A stretch of DNA of 64,000 bases. It comes from Oreohelix idahoensis. Taxonomy: Eukaryota > Mollusca > Gastropoda > Stylommatophora > Oreohelicidae. The stretch's first letter is position 1. Each line of letters begins with the position of its first letter. The position numbers and the translations under genes are program-made. The notes under the pieces were generated by a model. It made no database searches, was not told the origin of the DNA, and saw only the letters and a list, made by a program, of their open reading frames with translations. The stretch spans positions 473,998 to 537,997 of the forward strand of contig JAMPIV010019867.1 in NCBI GenBank assembly GCA_024509875.1. Reading direction: 5' to 3'. This document shows positions 44,280 through 56,245 of this stretch, piece after piece.

Positions 44280-44280
<1 letters not shown>
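43181..44280 (-). pseudogene. Host LINE, APE-type endonuclease domain
   Basis: The minus strand encodes an N-terminus FRTWNVRTLNEQGKVAQVAA, then VLGQCETKWKG and VIQCYAPTNDKEQ (across a stop). ILMGDMNAKIG, the GDxNA active-site block, follows. Further on are HKATWISPDHRTENQIDHIC and GADVASDHHLLIAKV (the SDH catalytic histidine). Two in-frame stops lie near 43989 and 43852. This is the apurinic-like endonuclease that nicks target DNA in RTE/L1-like LINEs. The element's 5' end lies next to the (TC)n tract at 44288. Confidence 0.85.

Positions 44281-44285
<5 letters not shown>

Positions 44286-44343
<58 letters not shown>
44286..44343. repeat. (TC)n microsatellite at the LINE 5' end
   Basis: An uninterrupted TC run of about 58 bp immediately upstream (minus-strand sense) of the LINE endonuclease start, followed by a looser GA-rich stretch to 44412. 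Confidence 0.95.
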
Positions 44344-44347
<4 letters not shown>

Positions 44348-44412
44348 GGACTGAAAGAATACAGTATGCTCGATGGGAGTGAGAGGGAGAGAGAGATAGA
44401 GAGATAGAGAGA

Positions 44413-47219
44413 GTAAGGGCAGAGTGTTGGACCTGCGTGCCCAATTCTTTACCCTTTGAAAATAAAGTTTGTTCGTTTGTTCTTCTTCCCCCCCCTTCCC
44501 TTCCCATTTCCTTTTTTTTTTTTTTTTTGGGTACCTCGCTCAGTAAGAGAGTAAGGGATGACTACTATCACAGTTATACCCCATGCATGAAGCGCACGTT
44601 AAGGTACTTCAGTGTTCTTTGACAGTGCTGATTAATGTAGCAGTTTGTTTGATAATGGAGTTTCCAGTCTCTTGTAACAGCTTGCTATAAGTCGGCCCGT
44701 ACCACATTTATTGGTGGTAACAGTGGCCCTAGTCTTTGTCTCATAAGACATTCGCCTTTTCACCTTCCCCAAGTCACAGGTGTTTTTATTCACCTTTACC
44801 GGTAATTAAAATACAACCAAATATCGGAAAATGAATATATAGAAAATCGTACAGGGTTGATGTGATGCCATTACACCTGGAGTCGACCACAGTATATTTA
44901 TTGTGACAATATTTTTTCAGAGCACTATCAAAACCATCCACACGCTCCACCTAAATTATTTATTGAGGGATATCTGGCTATAGCTGTAAAGTATGTTTGG
45001 TTATTGTCATTGTGTACATCGAGATAAAGTAAGTAAGAATGCTGTATATTCGGTGGCCTATCTTTCTTGGTACCTGTAATGGTAAAATAAATATACTGTG
45101 TGTCGCTGTTTCTCATTAAAAGCCTGCGTAAATTTGGCTATGTCAAACCATTTCTTTTAAAAAAACCTATTGGTTATCAGAATAGCATCAACTCTTTCGT
45201 GGCGTTCATGGCAAATGCTTATAGTTTTCGACTAAAGCAATTGGGTTGTATAGTCACTCCGTGTTTTCACATTTTTATGTAGTCAGTTGTATTAGATATA
45301 AATGACGCAAATCTAAAAAATAATGAGCAATAGCTACTATTTGATTACTAAGTGTTTTTTAGAATTAATTACGGAAACAATAAAAATGAAATAATATCTA
45401 AAATGGCCGATAAACCAACGTCACATTAGACAGAAAAAATTGCCGGCGGCTATGAAGTCTGTAATATAATGACATGCCATGTTCTTTGTCTTGGCGTTGT
45501 TTCATATAAATCAGTTGGATCGGGGTGAAGAAATAATACTTTAAAAATAGGAAGTGGAAGTTTTAGCCAGCCGGTATATCAGTAGGTACACAAAGAACGC
45601 ATCGTTAAACCAGTCTAGTTGACAAGGAAGAATTGGTTCATGCCAAGTTTACGTAGTTCTATTGTCTGAAATATCAGGCTAGTTAACATTGGTAGGCGCC
45701 TCCAGTCTTGGGCTTTGATTTATTTTTCTGACATAGTAGATCTTTACTTGCTGGTCATTAGTGGGCTGTTAGTTTTTATAAGACTGTTAGCGCTGCTTTA
45801 ACCAAGTAACACATAGTATTTTAGCTCTCTCTTTGCCACTTATTTCTTTGCCCACTTACTTGGTAGCGAAAGGAAAGAAGAAAGAAAGAAGAAAAAACAT
45901 TCAGAGATAAACATAGCTCCTAGCCACTGTTAACAAGCCTGATATTTTCTGTGAAAACGTCCGGTCTTAATGTTATACCACCGTTACAAATGTTTTTTGT
46001 TATAACCATAGTACTCCAAACTCTCCACTATTCAGGATTGATTGCTGAAGATTCCTCACTCGTTAACGATACCTTCGAGTTTCGATTACCTGTAGTACAG
46101 AGTAAGTACATCTGGCACACATACAAAAAGATTTAGTGATGGACTATTTATTTTATTCAGCTCATATTTATTGGTAAGAGTTGTCATCACTGAAGATGCG
46201 CCAGAGTTGTTCTCGCTCTTAGGGTCCCGTGTTCGGTGCCAAGAAAAACATTGAAACAAAATTTTTATTATTTAGTTTTTTCACCCTGGCCATGCATTCA
46301 TTGCCCGTCTTCCTCCACAGGTTTCTTAAATCGGTAAGTTTTCATTAACACTTCTATCAGCAGGTTGTGATGTACCAGATTTATCATATTTGGCATTACT
46401 TTCAAAAGCTGATACAGACATGTAGTCACCCACAAGATGGACTGGGACATATGAAGGGAGATAACGCAGATTTTAGTGGTATTTTGTTTTTAACTTTAAC
46501 TATTATTGGAACGTTCGAGTTACCTCATTACAGGTTGGTCATTTACACAGCGCTTTTCTAAATTTCAGTATTATCCCAAATGAATTAATAATGTTTACTG
46601 TCACCGTAAGATACACCGCAGAATGGAATTCCTGTGGTTTCAGATATTGAAGCTGAGTGTGTTATTCATTTAGTCCCGATGTTGGGATAACGCTTAAGTT
46701 ATGTTCATATTCCAAGGAAATGGATGATCCTTTCCCGCTCCTTAAATGTCATGAGTCATGGGACCACCGCCTCAGATTTATACGACTCCTTTGCTGGAAG
46801 CACTTTAACGTTTGCTCTGGTCAAGGCGGTTCTGCATAAAACACCTTGTTTTACATGGTGAAGTTACTAATTTTAATGTACAATTTCATCATAGTAGACT
46901 TACGTCATGCCTGATGGAAACATGGGCCTATTCATTCTTTGTTCAGTGGGAGTACCGGGCTACACTTTGCTAGCCTTTTCTTGTGGTGTCTCAAATAGCC
47001 TGTCTAAGTATTTGACGCTGGATTACTGTTGCCATGTCGGTCGATGTCCTGCACTTCTGAGCAGCTGTTCTTCACAGAGTTTACGCGTTACGGCTTTATC
47101 CTGTCCACCATTCAAATTATTAGCTTTTGTTGTCTATCATGCAGAATTATTAAATAGTGTCTGTTACTTCACAAAGTAAGAATGGTTGGTAATTCTGTTT
47201 CATATTTCTGCCATTCCAG
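44413..47219. other. Gene-free stretch (3' end of candidate intron 1)
   Basis: AT-rich with homopolymer runs (T20 near 44510) and a GAAA/GAAG-rich run near 45870. No coding or repeat family was recognised. It ends in the pyrimidine tract and TTCCAG acceptor of the Ig exon. Confidence 0.4.
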
Positions 47220-47525
47220 GTCCACCCAAGATAACACAAGCACCCAGAGACAAAAAAGTGGCAGAGGAGGGCACCGTCAGCTTCATCTGTAAGGCTTCTG
47301 GAAATCCTGCTCCGTCCTTTCATTGGGAACGCGCGGGAAAGAAAATAAACGATCGTCGGAATCGATTTGAGATTAATGATGCCCCACATATCTCTGTGCT
47401 CCGGATTAAACCAGTCAAGGCCAACAAGGACAACGCAACCTTCACCTGTGTGGCCAACAACGGTTTAGGGGAAGCTAGAGCAGACGCAACTCTCAAGATC
47501 TACCCCAAAGTTGACGGTGGCGATG
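47220..47525 (+). CDS. Lar: Ig-domain exon: first Ig domain of a LAR-type receptor tyrosine phosphatase
   Basis: The 306-nt exon lies between TTCTGCCATTCCAG and GTAAGA, phase 1 at both ends as usual for Ig exons. It encodes GPPKITQAPRDKKVAEEGTV and then SFICKASGNPAPSFHWERAG, KKINDRRNRFEINDAP and SVLRIKPVKANKDNATFTCV, ending NNGLGEARADATLKIYP. The B-strand Cys (FIC), the C-strand Trp (HWE), the F-strand Cys (FTC) and the I-set pattern are all present. P.....P.D......G.VSFIC.A.GNP.P...W...GKK....RFE.......SVLRI.P is characteristic of LAR/PTPRD/PTPRS Ig1, which binds heparan sulphate and synaptic ligands through the GKK loop. These receptors guide axons and build synapses at the plasma membrane. 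Other Ig superfamily receptors are the main alternative. Phosphatase exons must lie beyond the window. Confidence 0.75.
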
Positions 47526-47756
47526 GTAAGACATTTCTCTATGTTTCCAAACATTATCTTCTCTGTAAACTCCACCTGCTTCATCTGCCACAAAAATTCA
47601 TGTGAACTGTAGTAATTCTAAACAGCTATTCACTTTGGAGATTGTGTTGTTCAACTTCACATAAGAGCCAAGAATCAGATCATTTGTACTAGAAAGTATC
47701 TTGCACCATTGCATTTAGTTATTATACACGCAGTGGGTGCTTATGTCACTCTAGCC

Positions 47757-47894
47757 AAAATGACTAGGTATATCCCTGTAACCATAATGACCAGGTACAT
47801 CAGTGTAGCCATAATGACTCGGTAAATAACTATAGCAGTAGTGACTATGTACACCATTGTAACCATAGTGACCTCGTACATAAATGTAACCATT
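47757..47894. repeat. Degenerate 27-bp tandem repeat (5 units)
   Basis: Variants of AATGACCAGGTACATCAGTG plus TAGCCAT occur in five consecutive units with substitutions but hardly any length change. Confidence 0.8.
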
Positions 47895-48789
47895 TTAGCA
47901 ACGCAGCCCTGAGAAGGTAGTTACGTAATTTACATTTAGCCTGTCTCTTTAGTTCTCGAAATCTCCTTTGATATCAAGTAAAGCAAGACGCGGAATTTTA
48001 CGCGGAAGTTCATCATTTCAGTAAATTCACCAGTCAGTTTCACTATGACCTTATCTCAACTAAGGAGCCAGAGATCTGGACTGTTCCTGCATGCAATGTG
48101 GCTTACTCTTGTGTTTAGATTACCTTACGTGTCTTTTAATTTTTCTCATCTCTGTTTTGCTCTCCATGTCTCTCTTCCCACCCCTATGTCCTATTTGGTC
48201 AGCGGACCCGTTTGCCTCAGTTCTCAATCCTATTACAATACAGTTTAGTTCTTTCGTTCACAAAGTTACTGTACTTTAAGGGGGTGGGGAGGGGGGGGTG
48301 GGGGGGGAGAAATGAAATGACAGATTATAAGTACGGTTATTTCCTAGCAACCCTTGACCTTCATAACCCATTCCAGTAACAATTTTCGTAGACGTGTGCC
48401 TTGACTAACTGCGATGTTTATCAGAAGAGGCTGGGATTTTATTTCTCTATTGGATGTTCAGCGCCTGTAGACCAGACGAAGCTACCAGACACCCGTCCTT
48501 CAGATGTAAACGGGGCCATTTATCATAGCAGATTTGTACACAGGGTTGCTCATACAGTGTCAAATTTGGATTAAATCGTCTTTTCGCTAGCAGCGATAGA
48601 AATGTGCGTCCTCGAGGGAAATTTTATTGATAATAATTGTGTATGCTTTATTTATTATTTTGTGTGTGTTTTAAATATAGATAAACTATGAAGGAAAAAA
48701 ATGGACAAGGGAGAGCAAAATTAAAGATCATCTTAATAGAGGTGGTGCAGATTGTAAACAGAATTAAGCACAGAGACAGCTCGTTGTAG
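47895..48789. other. Gene-free stretch
   Basis: Contains a G-rich run at 48281-48308. No gene or repeat family recognised. Confidence 0.4.
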
Positions 48790-49080
48790 TTCCCATGGGT
48801 CTCTGAGGAGAAAAAAAGGAAGAAGATTAGGCCTACTACACTCATGCAGGTCGTAAGAGGCGACTAATAGGAGGTTGTGCATGGCAACCTCATCATGTAA
48901 AACAATTGCAAGAGAAACAATCACTGCAAGAGGACATGGATGCTTTGGTGTAAGCTTCCTGCAAGGTGAGCCAGCTGTGGTGGGGGTTCCTAGGGTGCTA
49001 AAATGGAAACGAAACTCTCAGGTCGTCTTTAAAATTATGCTGCCTGCCACGAGAAGAGACAGCCAGAATGTATTGTAAAA
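48790..49080 (+). mobile_element. SINE family D, copy 2
   Basis: Signature TGCAGGTCGTAAGAGGCGAC, then TAATAGGAGGTTGTGCATGG, then CAACCTCATCATGTAAAACA and ACAATCACTGCAAGAGGACA. The GTCGTAAGAGGCGACTAA motif is widespread in invertebrate SINEs. It is the best preserved copy of this family here. Boundaries are approximate and no target duplication was found. Confidence 0.65.
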
Positions 49081-49139
49081 GCGAGGCCGGTTTTTGGGTC
49101 CTGTTTAGACTTTCCTGTCTGCGTGTTTTGTTATTTATT

Positions 49140-49335
49140 TGTGCCTCATGCAGTTCCCGCGGGTTTCTGAGAAAGAATATGAGTGCCACTAACTCAGGCA
49201 TGTTGTAAGGGGCCATTAACATGAGATTGTGAGTGGGGCTGGCAAACTCATAATGTACAACTAATTGCCACAGAAACCACCAGCACTAGAGCATATCTAC
49301 CTATACAGGGACTACTGTTCTGTCAGGGACGTCGC
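49140..49335 (+). mobile_element. SINE family D, copy 3
   Basis: Shares CATGTTGTAAGGGGCCATTAAC, GGCTGGCAAACTCATAATG, CAACTAATTGCCACAGAAACC and GCACTAGAGCA with copy 2, about 20% diverged. It lies head to tail with copy 2 and with the family B copy that follows. Confidence 0.6.
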
Positions 49336-49373
49336 CGTAAGGAGCCACTAATTTGAGTTTGTACATGGGGCTG

Positions 49374-49620
49374 GAGCTTCCGATTGGCAGAATGGTTAGA
49401 ATGACCTCTCGCGGCAAACGTGCCGGTTTCGCAATATGGTATCGTCAAGCTGCAGTTTACCCAGCTGTAAATGCGTACCTGACTCTGCTATTGAGTTATG
49501 GAAGGGAAAGGCAGCGAGAAAGAAAACTGGTCACCACCAACTCTCAATGTTGGACCTAGTATACTAAAGTCTCTAACACTTCACTCCCCTACGGCTGTAT
49601 CTGCTATGGAACAACTCATT
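49374..49620 (+). mobile_element. tRNA-derived SINE (family B), copy 2
   Basis: The A-box-like GATTGGCAGAATGGTTAG and degenerate B-box GCCGGTTTCGCAATATGG are followed by the body ATCGTCAAGCTGCAGTTTAC shared with 6345-6545. The 3' part CACTCCCCTACGGCTGTATC matches the other copy. A family D-like CACATTGTACAACAAATT lies just downstream. Confidence 0.6.
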
Positions 49621-50369
49621 TATCTTTACTTGGTGCTAGCGATCTCACATTGTACAACAAATTCTAACATACAGAACCACTGCAGGAGCACTTCCCGTCA
49701 ATGGACAAGCTACAATAAAGACTTCGTGCTGTGGAAGGAATGATAACGGGGAAACAGTGTTTTTTCTGGAGCACAGTGTACGGAGAAAATACTGATCTAT
49801 GATCTGGCTAGAATCTGCGCATGAATTTAGCATGCCATAAAATGAGCTAATCTGTCAGGTAAAATTAGTAACCGTAACAAACAGAGAAGGCTGAAGTGTA
49901 GAAATATTAAATGTGGGGGATTGTTATGTTTAACAGAACTACAGATAAATGTGGAATGGCCCCACTTATAATATCTCACGAGTTTCTGTGTCAGATATAG
50001 GTTGAAGAAGTTGATACTTAGTATTTGTATTTAACTGCAGCATTACTAGTCATATGTAGGTCCCAGGGGTTGTGACGGAATTATTGGGTCGACCTCTTCT
50101 CCTCTTCAGCAGTAGTCAGTTACATTTTGTGACTACTGATTACGTGCAACTTCAGTGGTCGGCACCATTTCTTCCTCTGCTATCAAGCAGATATTAGCTA
50201 TTTTCTTATCAGTTTTACACTCCCTTCGGTGATAATTCGTCTTGTCTGTTTACCTAACCATCCCCGCTAAGAGAGTAGACAGGTGATGCAATATTGACCG
50301 ACAGTCACGTTGGTAAAATTCTCGTGTACCAAATCTTGGCCGCACCGGATTTGCACGAGTGCGCCCAGC
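49621..50369. other. Gene-free stretch with SINE debris
   Basis: ACAGAACCACTGCAGGAGCA at 49671 is a decayed family D tail. The rest is unrecognised. Confidence 0.35.
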
Positions 50370-51260
50370 CAATTTATGTAGCGCTGATATTGCTATTGTG
50401 ATTCACTAATTACTGTCGTGCAGAGTCACGGCCCAGATGGGTACGCGAGGGTCGGTGTTTGCACAAGGACGGCGCGATAATTATCAGTCGGACACACCTG
50501 AGCGGAAATGTTGTAATAGTTCCGGGCAGATGTAAGAAGTTGTATGTAATTATTGACGAGAATAGTACGGAAATCTCACTTCCATATTTGGAAATTTGAA
50601 TTTGTGCATTAATGCACAGACATTTCTAGTGGAAATATTTTGAATTACCCCATCCTAAACACGCATGTTTGAAATTATTGGCCGGCACTCGAGATGTAAA
50701 CATAACTACATTTCTGATCGGGGCCTGGTCTAATAGTAAACAACACTTGCCAGGAACGAAAGGGGCATATAACCTGGCACTTTACTCAATTTAGAACACT
50801 GTGAAAATTCACCTTGCGCCAAGAAGACAACCAGACTTTACCAGAGTTAGGAATAGTACCAGACTGGACCTTGTTGGAGCATATTGAGGACTTAGAGCCC
50901 TGGAAAACGCTACTATTTTAACACGGAAAACCGGAATCTGAGGACACTATAGCACATCACAAAGTCAAGAGTGTGAAATTATTGTTAAAATAACAACACC
51001 CCAGACCACGTGTAAGAGGCATCGTCAAGCTGCCTTAAACTATTTCTTTGAGTCAGCAGTCTGTGTGCCTAAAGATTGGAGTAAGTTGTACATTTTAAAT
51101 TCTATACGAGGTTTGCATTATTAACATGTGAACTATGTACATATGTATAGTGACATGTGGATATTAATATGTGAAAATTGCTAGTGGATGTCCAAGTCAT
51201 TTGAGGCTGGCAACGTCAGCATATAGAATGATGATTTCCGTAAGGAGCACAAATAAAAAT
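50370..51260 (+). repeat. Diverged ~0.85-kb repeat (family Y), copy 2
   Basis: The collinear partner of 25130-25990 with the same anchors in the same order (…CCCAGACCACGTGTAAGAGG…, …GATTGGAGTAAGTTGT…, …AACATGTGAACTATGTACAT…). Non-coding, in the same orientation as copy 1. Confidence 0.55.
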
Positions 51261-51583
51261 GATTGCTAGTTCAGTAAGCAGACATCTTGTAACCTGTCAT
51301 CAATTTCCTTTTTGTTTGTTTTTGTAATGTAAACTTGTCATTATCGCTGGTAACCGTACACAACCCATTCTGGTTATTTCACTTCTGTCTCGGAACGCCT
51401 CAGTCTACCCCCTATTACCATCCTCTCATTAGACCTTGTGTTTTATTGCTTAAGGTGTTCGATTAACATTGCACCGAATTTAGTCGATCGATTATTTCTT
51501 CCTCTGTCCATGCGGAACAGTAGCGGAGGTAGAATAAGGCTTTGAAGAGTTCTTAATAACAGAGATGTGTATGTGTGCGGGCC

Positions 51584-51618
<35 letters not shown>

Positions 51619-52560
51619 AAGGAGTATTATGCAGTATGAACAAACGAACGCTTTAGTTAAGGGAGGAGGGAGCAGTTATGCTGGTGATGGCGTGAGACAT
51701 AGAAAGGTAACCGGGATGTCATAATGCCCTTTCCGGAATACTGCTACTCGCTAGCTTTGGCTGGCCAAGTCTCCAGACAGGTTATTAATGCGTTTCTCCT
51801 CCGTTCTTCTCTTAACACCCCCCCCCCCCCCCTCTCCCAAGGGGACATTTTAGTCCATTCACGCCTGTCGCTCAGTCACAGTCTACGGCAGAAATAGTTT
51901 TCTTAAGTGCGGGACATTTTGCTCTTTTCTATGATTGAATTTGGCAGTAGCACATTCTGACTCACCAACACTGTGCCCTATCTGTACTTGTCTTAGTTTT
52001 ATTTTCTCATATCTGTCCATTTATATAGGAAACTATCAGGGGCTTGACTGATAGGTAGTCCTACCAGTATTTGCTTGCTTAGTTTGCAAAGTCAAGCATA
52101 GACATTAACCAATCGACTGCGGAACTTATTGAAAACCATACTGACGAAAAAAAAAAAAAAAAATTACCCACAGAGATGTTACTTAGAGCTGCTATATGCT
52201 TGTTTTAAACGATCCAAGAGAGCCGCCATATTAGTGCTGTCAAACACGACTCGATCTTCCATGATGATTATCTATCAGTTCTCTCAAAACGGCTTACAGA
52301 TATTAACACCACCATTAACGAAGAATGATTGTCATGAAATAATCGTTGTCCGGTTTCAGAATTAGTCAATAATAATAAAAAATAAAACAATATATATATA
52401 TATGAATGTTCCTATTTGTCAGTAAAACTAAGCAGTGCTCTCTGACGCCATAGAGGGTACATTACTTTTATCTCTATCACAGATACTGTGTCATTAACAA
52501 CGTTGTTACTAAATTGTGTGGTAAAAAAAAAAGATTTTAAAATGTAAATAATGAAATATA
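51261..52560. other. Gene-free stretch
   Basis: Holds a (GT)n microsatellite at about 51586-51616, a C-run at 51820-51833 and an A-run at 52147-52163. No gene or larger repeat. Confidence 0.45.
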
Positions 52561-52583
52561 TGTCGTACCTATAGAAGAATATA

Positions 52584-52681
52584 TGTGCTTATGTTTGTTG
52601 ACCGAACGTAGATATATCTGTCTGTTTGACCTTGTGCTTATGTTTGTTGACCGAACGTAGACATATCTGTCTGTTTGACCT
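52584..52681. repeat. 49-bp tandem duplication
   Basis: TGTGCTTATGTTTGTTGACC begins at 52584 and again at 52633 with one mismatch (GATATA/GACATA). Lies directly at the 3' end of the adjoining LINE fragment. Confidence 0.9.
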
Positions 52682-52689
52682 TGTGCATA

Positions 52690-55550
52690 TCATCATCATC
52701 ATGCTTCAGCTTCCACAGGGGCATATGCCTTCAACAAACTTATGCCAAGTCTTCCTGTCCCGTGCCATCAGCTCAAGACCTTTTCATGTCTTTCTCATGT
52801 TTTTCCTTCTGTCTCCAATTATCTTCTTTCAGTGCTCTTTGGTCTCACTCTTCCTCTCTTGCCCTGGGGATTCCATAGCAAGGAATGCCTTGTGACGATA
52901 TAAACATGTTTCCTCAGTGTTTGTCCTATCCATCTCCAGCATCGTCGTCGTCTCATATCTTGTTCCACTAACACATGTCTGGTTCTTGTCATCTCTTGTT
53001 CCACTAACACATGTCTGGTTCTTGTCATCTCTTGTTCCACTAACACATGTCTGGTTCTTGTCATCTCTTGTTCCACTAACACATGTCTGGTTCTTGTCAT
53101 CTCTTGTTCCACTAACACATGTCTGGTTCTTGTCATCTCTTGTTCCACTAACCCATGTCTGGTTCTTGTCATCTCTTGTTCCACTAACACATGTCTGGTT
53201 CTTGTCATCTCTTGTTCCACTAACACATGTCTGGTTCTTGTCATCTCTTGTTCCACTAACACATGTCTGGTTCTTGTCATCTCTTGTTCCACTAACACAT
53301 GTCTGGTTCTTGTCATCTCTTGTTCCACTAACACATGTCTGGTTCTTGTTATCTCTTGTTCCACTAACACATGTCTGGTTCTTGTCATCTCTTGTTCCAC
53401 TAACCCATGTCTGGTTCTTGTCATCTCTTGTTCCACTAACCCATGTCTGGTTCTTGTCATCTCTTGTTCCACTAACACATGTCTGGTTCTTGTCATCTCT
53501 TGTTCCACTAACACATGTCTGGTTCTTGTCATCTCTTGTTCCACTAACACATGTCTGGTTCTTGTCATCTCTTGTTCCACTAACACATGTCTGGTTCTTG
53601 TCATCTCTTGTTCCACTAACACATGTCTGGTTCTTGTCATCTCTTGTTCCACTAACACATGTCTGGTTCTTGTCATCTCTTGTTCCACTAACACATGTCT
53701 GGTTCTTGTCATCTCTTGTTCCACTAACACATGTCTGGTTCTTGTCATCTCTTGTTCCACTAACACATGTCTGGTTCTTGTCATCTCTTGTTCCACTAAC
53801 ACATGTCTGGTTCTTGTCATCTCTTGTTCCACTAACACATGTCTGGTTCTTGTCATCTCTTGTTCCACTAACACATGTCTGGTTCTTGTCATCTCTTGTT
53901 CCACTAACACATGTCTGGTTCTTGTCATCTCTTGTTCCACTAACACATGTCTGGTTCTTGTCATCTCTTGTTCCACTAACACATGTCTGGTTCTTGTCAT
54001 CTCTTGTTCCACTAACACATGTCTGGTTCTTGTCATCTCTTGTTCCACTAACACATGTCTGGTTCTTGTCATCTCTTGTTCCACTAACACATGTCTGGTT
54101 CTTGTCATCTCTTGTTCCACTAACACATGTCTGGTTCTTGTCATCTCTTGTTCCACTAACACATGTCTGGTTCTTGTCATCTCTTGTTCCACTAACACAT
54201 GTCTGGTTCTTGTCATCTCTTGTTCCACTAACACATGTCTGGTTCTTGTCATCTCTTGTTCCACTAACACATGTCTGGTTCTTGTCATCTCTTGTTCCAC
54301 TAACACATGTCTGGTTCTTGTCATCTCTTGTTCCACTAACACATGTCTGGTTCTTGTCATCTCTTGTTCCACTAACACATGTCTGGTTCTTGTCATCTCT
54401 TGTTCCACTAACACATGTCTGGTTCTTGTCATCTCTTGTTCCACTAACACATGTCTGGTTCTTGTCATCTCTTGTTCCACTAACACATGTCTGGTTCTTG
54501 TCATCTCTTGTTCCACTAACACATGTCTGGTTCTTGTCATCTCTTGTTCCACTAACACATGTCTGGTTCTTGTCATCTCTTGTTCCACTAACACATGTCT
54601 GGTTCTTGTCATCTCTTGCTCCACTAACACATGTCTGGTTCTTGTCATCTCTTGCTCCACTAACACATGTCTGGTTCTTGTCATCTCTTGTTCCACTAAC
54701 ACATGTCTGGTTCTTGTCATCTCTTGTTCCACTAACACATGTCTGGTTCTTGTCATCTCTTGCTCCACTAACACATGTCTGGTTCTTGTCATCTCTTGTT
54801 CCACTAACACATGTCTGGTTCTTGTCATCTCTTGTTCCACTAACACATGTCTGGTTCTTGTCATCTCTTGTTCCACTAACACATGTCTGGTTCTTGTCAT
54901 CTCTTGTTCCACTAACCCATGTCTGGTTCTTGTCATCTCTTGTTCCACTAACACATGTCTGGTTCTTGTCATCTCTTGTTCCACTAACCCATGTCTGGTT
55001 CTTGTCATCTCTTGTTCCACTAACACATGTCTGGTTCTTGTCATCTCGTGTTCCACTAACACATGTCTGGTTCTTGTCATCTCTTGTTCCACTAACACAT
55101 GTCTGGTTCTTGTCATCTCTTGTTCCACTAACACATGTCTGGTTCTTGTTATCTCTTGTTCCACTAACACATGTCTGGTTCTTGTCATCTGTTGTTCCAC
55201 TAACACATGTCTGGTTCTTGTCATCTCTTGTTCCACTAACACATGTCTGGTTCTTGTCATCTCTTGTTCCACTAACCCATGTCTGGTTCTTGTCATCTCT
55301 TGTTCCACTAACTCATGTCTGGTTCTTGTCATCAGTTCCACGTTAGAGGTCCTTCTATTCTACACAAGCACCGACTTATGATAGCACGAAGCTTTGTTGG
55401 TTGTTGTTTTTTTTGCTCTCTATGTTTCAGAGCCAAACCATAGGATTGATTTGACATTTGAGTTGAACATTCTAATGTTTGCATTGGGCTTGATTTCCGT
55501 TGATCTCCATATATTTTCCATTGCAATGAAAGCATATATCATATTATAAG
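52690..55550 (-). mobile_element. RTE-like LINE 3' fragment expanded by an internal minisatellite
   Basis: On the minus strand the LINE runs from about 55550 (5' truncation) through GLALKHREQKKQQPTKLRAI and an ELMTRTRHELVEQE block into about 66 copies of the MTRTRHVLVEQE unit. It continues with MRRRRCWRWIGQTLRKHVYI and WNPQGKRGRVRPKSTERR, then the family 3' UTR and an (ATG)n tail at 52690-52700. Outside the array it matches 29380-30120. A weak GCATAT repeat at both ends may be the target duplication. Confidence 0.85.
52950..55332. repeat. 36-bp minisatellite (~66 copies) grown from LINE coding sequence
   Basis: The unit TCATCTCTTGTTCCACTAAC plus ACATGTCTGGTTCTTG is very uniform; variants are ACCCAT for ACACAT, CTCCAC for TTCCAC and a few singletons. 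Each unit is 12 codons of the LINE frame (MTRTRHVLVEQE), so both strands remain open for more than 800 codons. Related LINE copies carry one unit only. Confidence 0.97.
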
Positions 55551-56075
55551 AGAAAGGACCATTGGTGACAGATATGATCGATGTAGACAGACACCATCTT
55601 GAAACAGTTACACGGAATCTGAGATATTATGACCACACGTCATATTGCATGGGCTACCAAATATTTCCATCTAAGGCGCAGTACTAGGCAAGTAAGGTAG
55701 GGCAGCAACAAGAAGAAATGAAATAACAACATAAAAGAACAGACAAATCTACCAGTCGCAGAAGTAAACAAACAATCGACAGACTTACATTGTAGTTAGG
55801 CCGCTGGCCTTTATGCAGTGTAGTTTTTATGGCGGTAAAGGTTCTCTTTAGGCTTTTATATGATAGAGTGACATTATAGAGTTGCGACTATTAAGTCTGC
55901 GCTCATTGTCTGTGGTATCACAATGATCAAGCGTTACTGTACAAGTCAAATCAAGATGCAGATTATAGGTTACGACTACACCAGTAGCGTAACAAGCGCT
56001 CTGGTGGACAGGGCAAGTCCAGGGTCCCCAGCACGTAGTGGACCGTGGAAAGTAGAGGTCAGAATTGAACTTCGC

Positions 56076-56077
<2 letters not shown>
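55551..56077. other. Gene-free stretch
   Basis: No recognised gene or repeat between the LINE fragment and the TA microsatellite. Confidence 0.4.

Positions 56078-56166
<89 letters not shown>
56078..56166. repeat. (TA)n microsatellite (~88 bp)
   Basis: A pure TA run, followed by degenerate GATGA/AATGACTATAATGATGAC sequence to about 56245. Confidence 0.95.
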
Positions 56167-56168
<2 letters not shown>

Positions 56169-56245
56169 CTAATGATGACGATACTGACTATAATGATGAC
56201 AATAATGACTATAATATATGGTGATCGTGATGAAAATAATGACAA

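Noticed and set aside
52819..55346. Very long open frames on both strands (840 and 809 codons) as a repetitive protein gene
   Set aside because: They are the trivial result of a 36-bp unit without stops. The minus frame is continuous with a decayed LINE RT C-terminus and there is no promoter or independent start.
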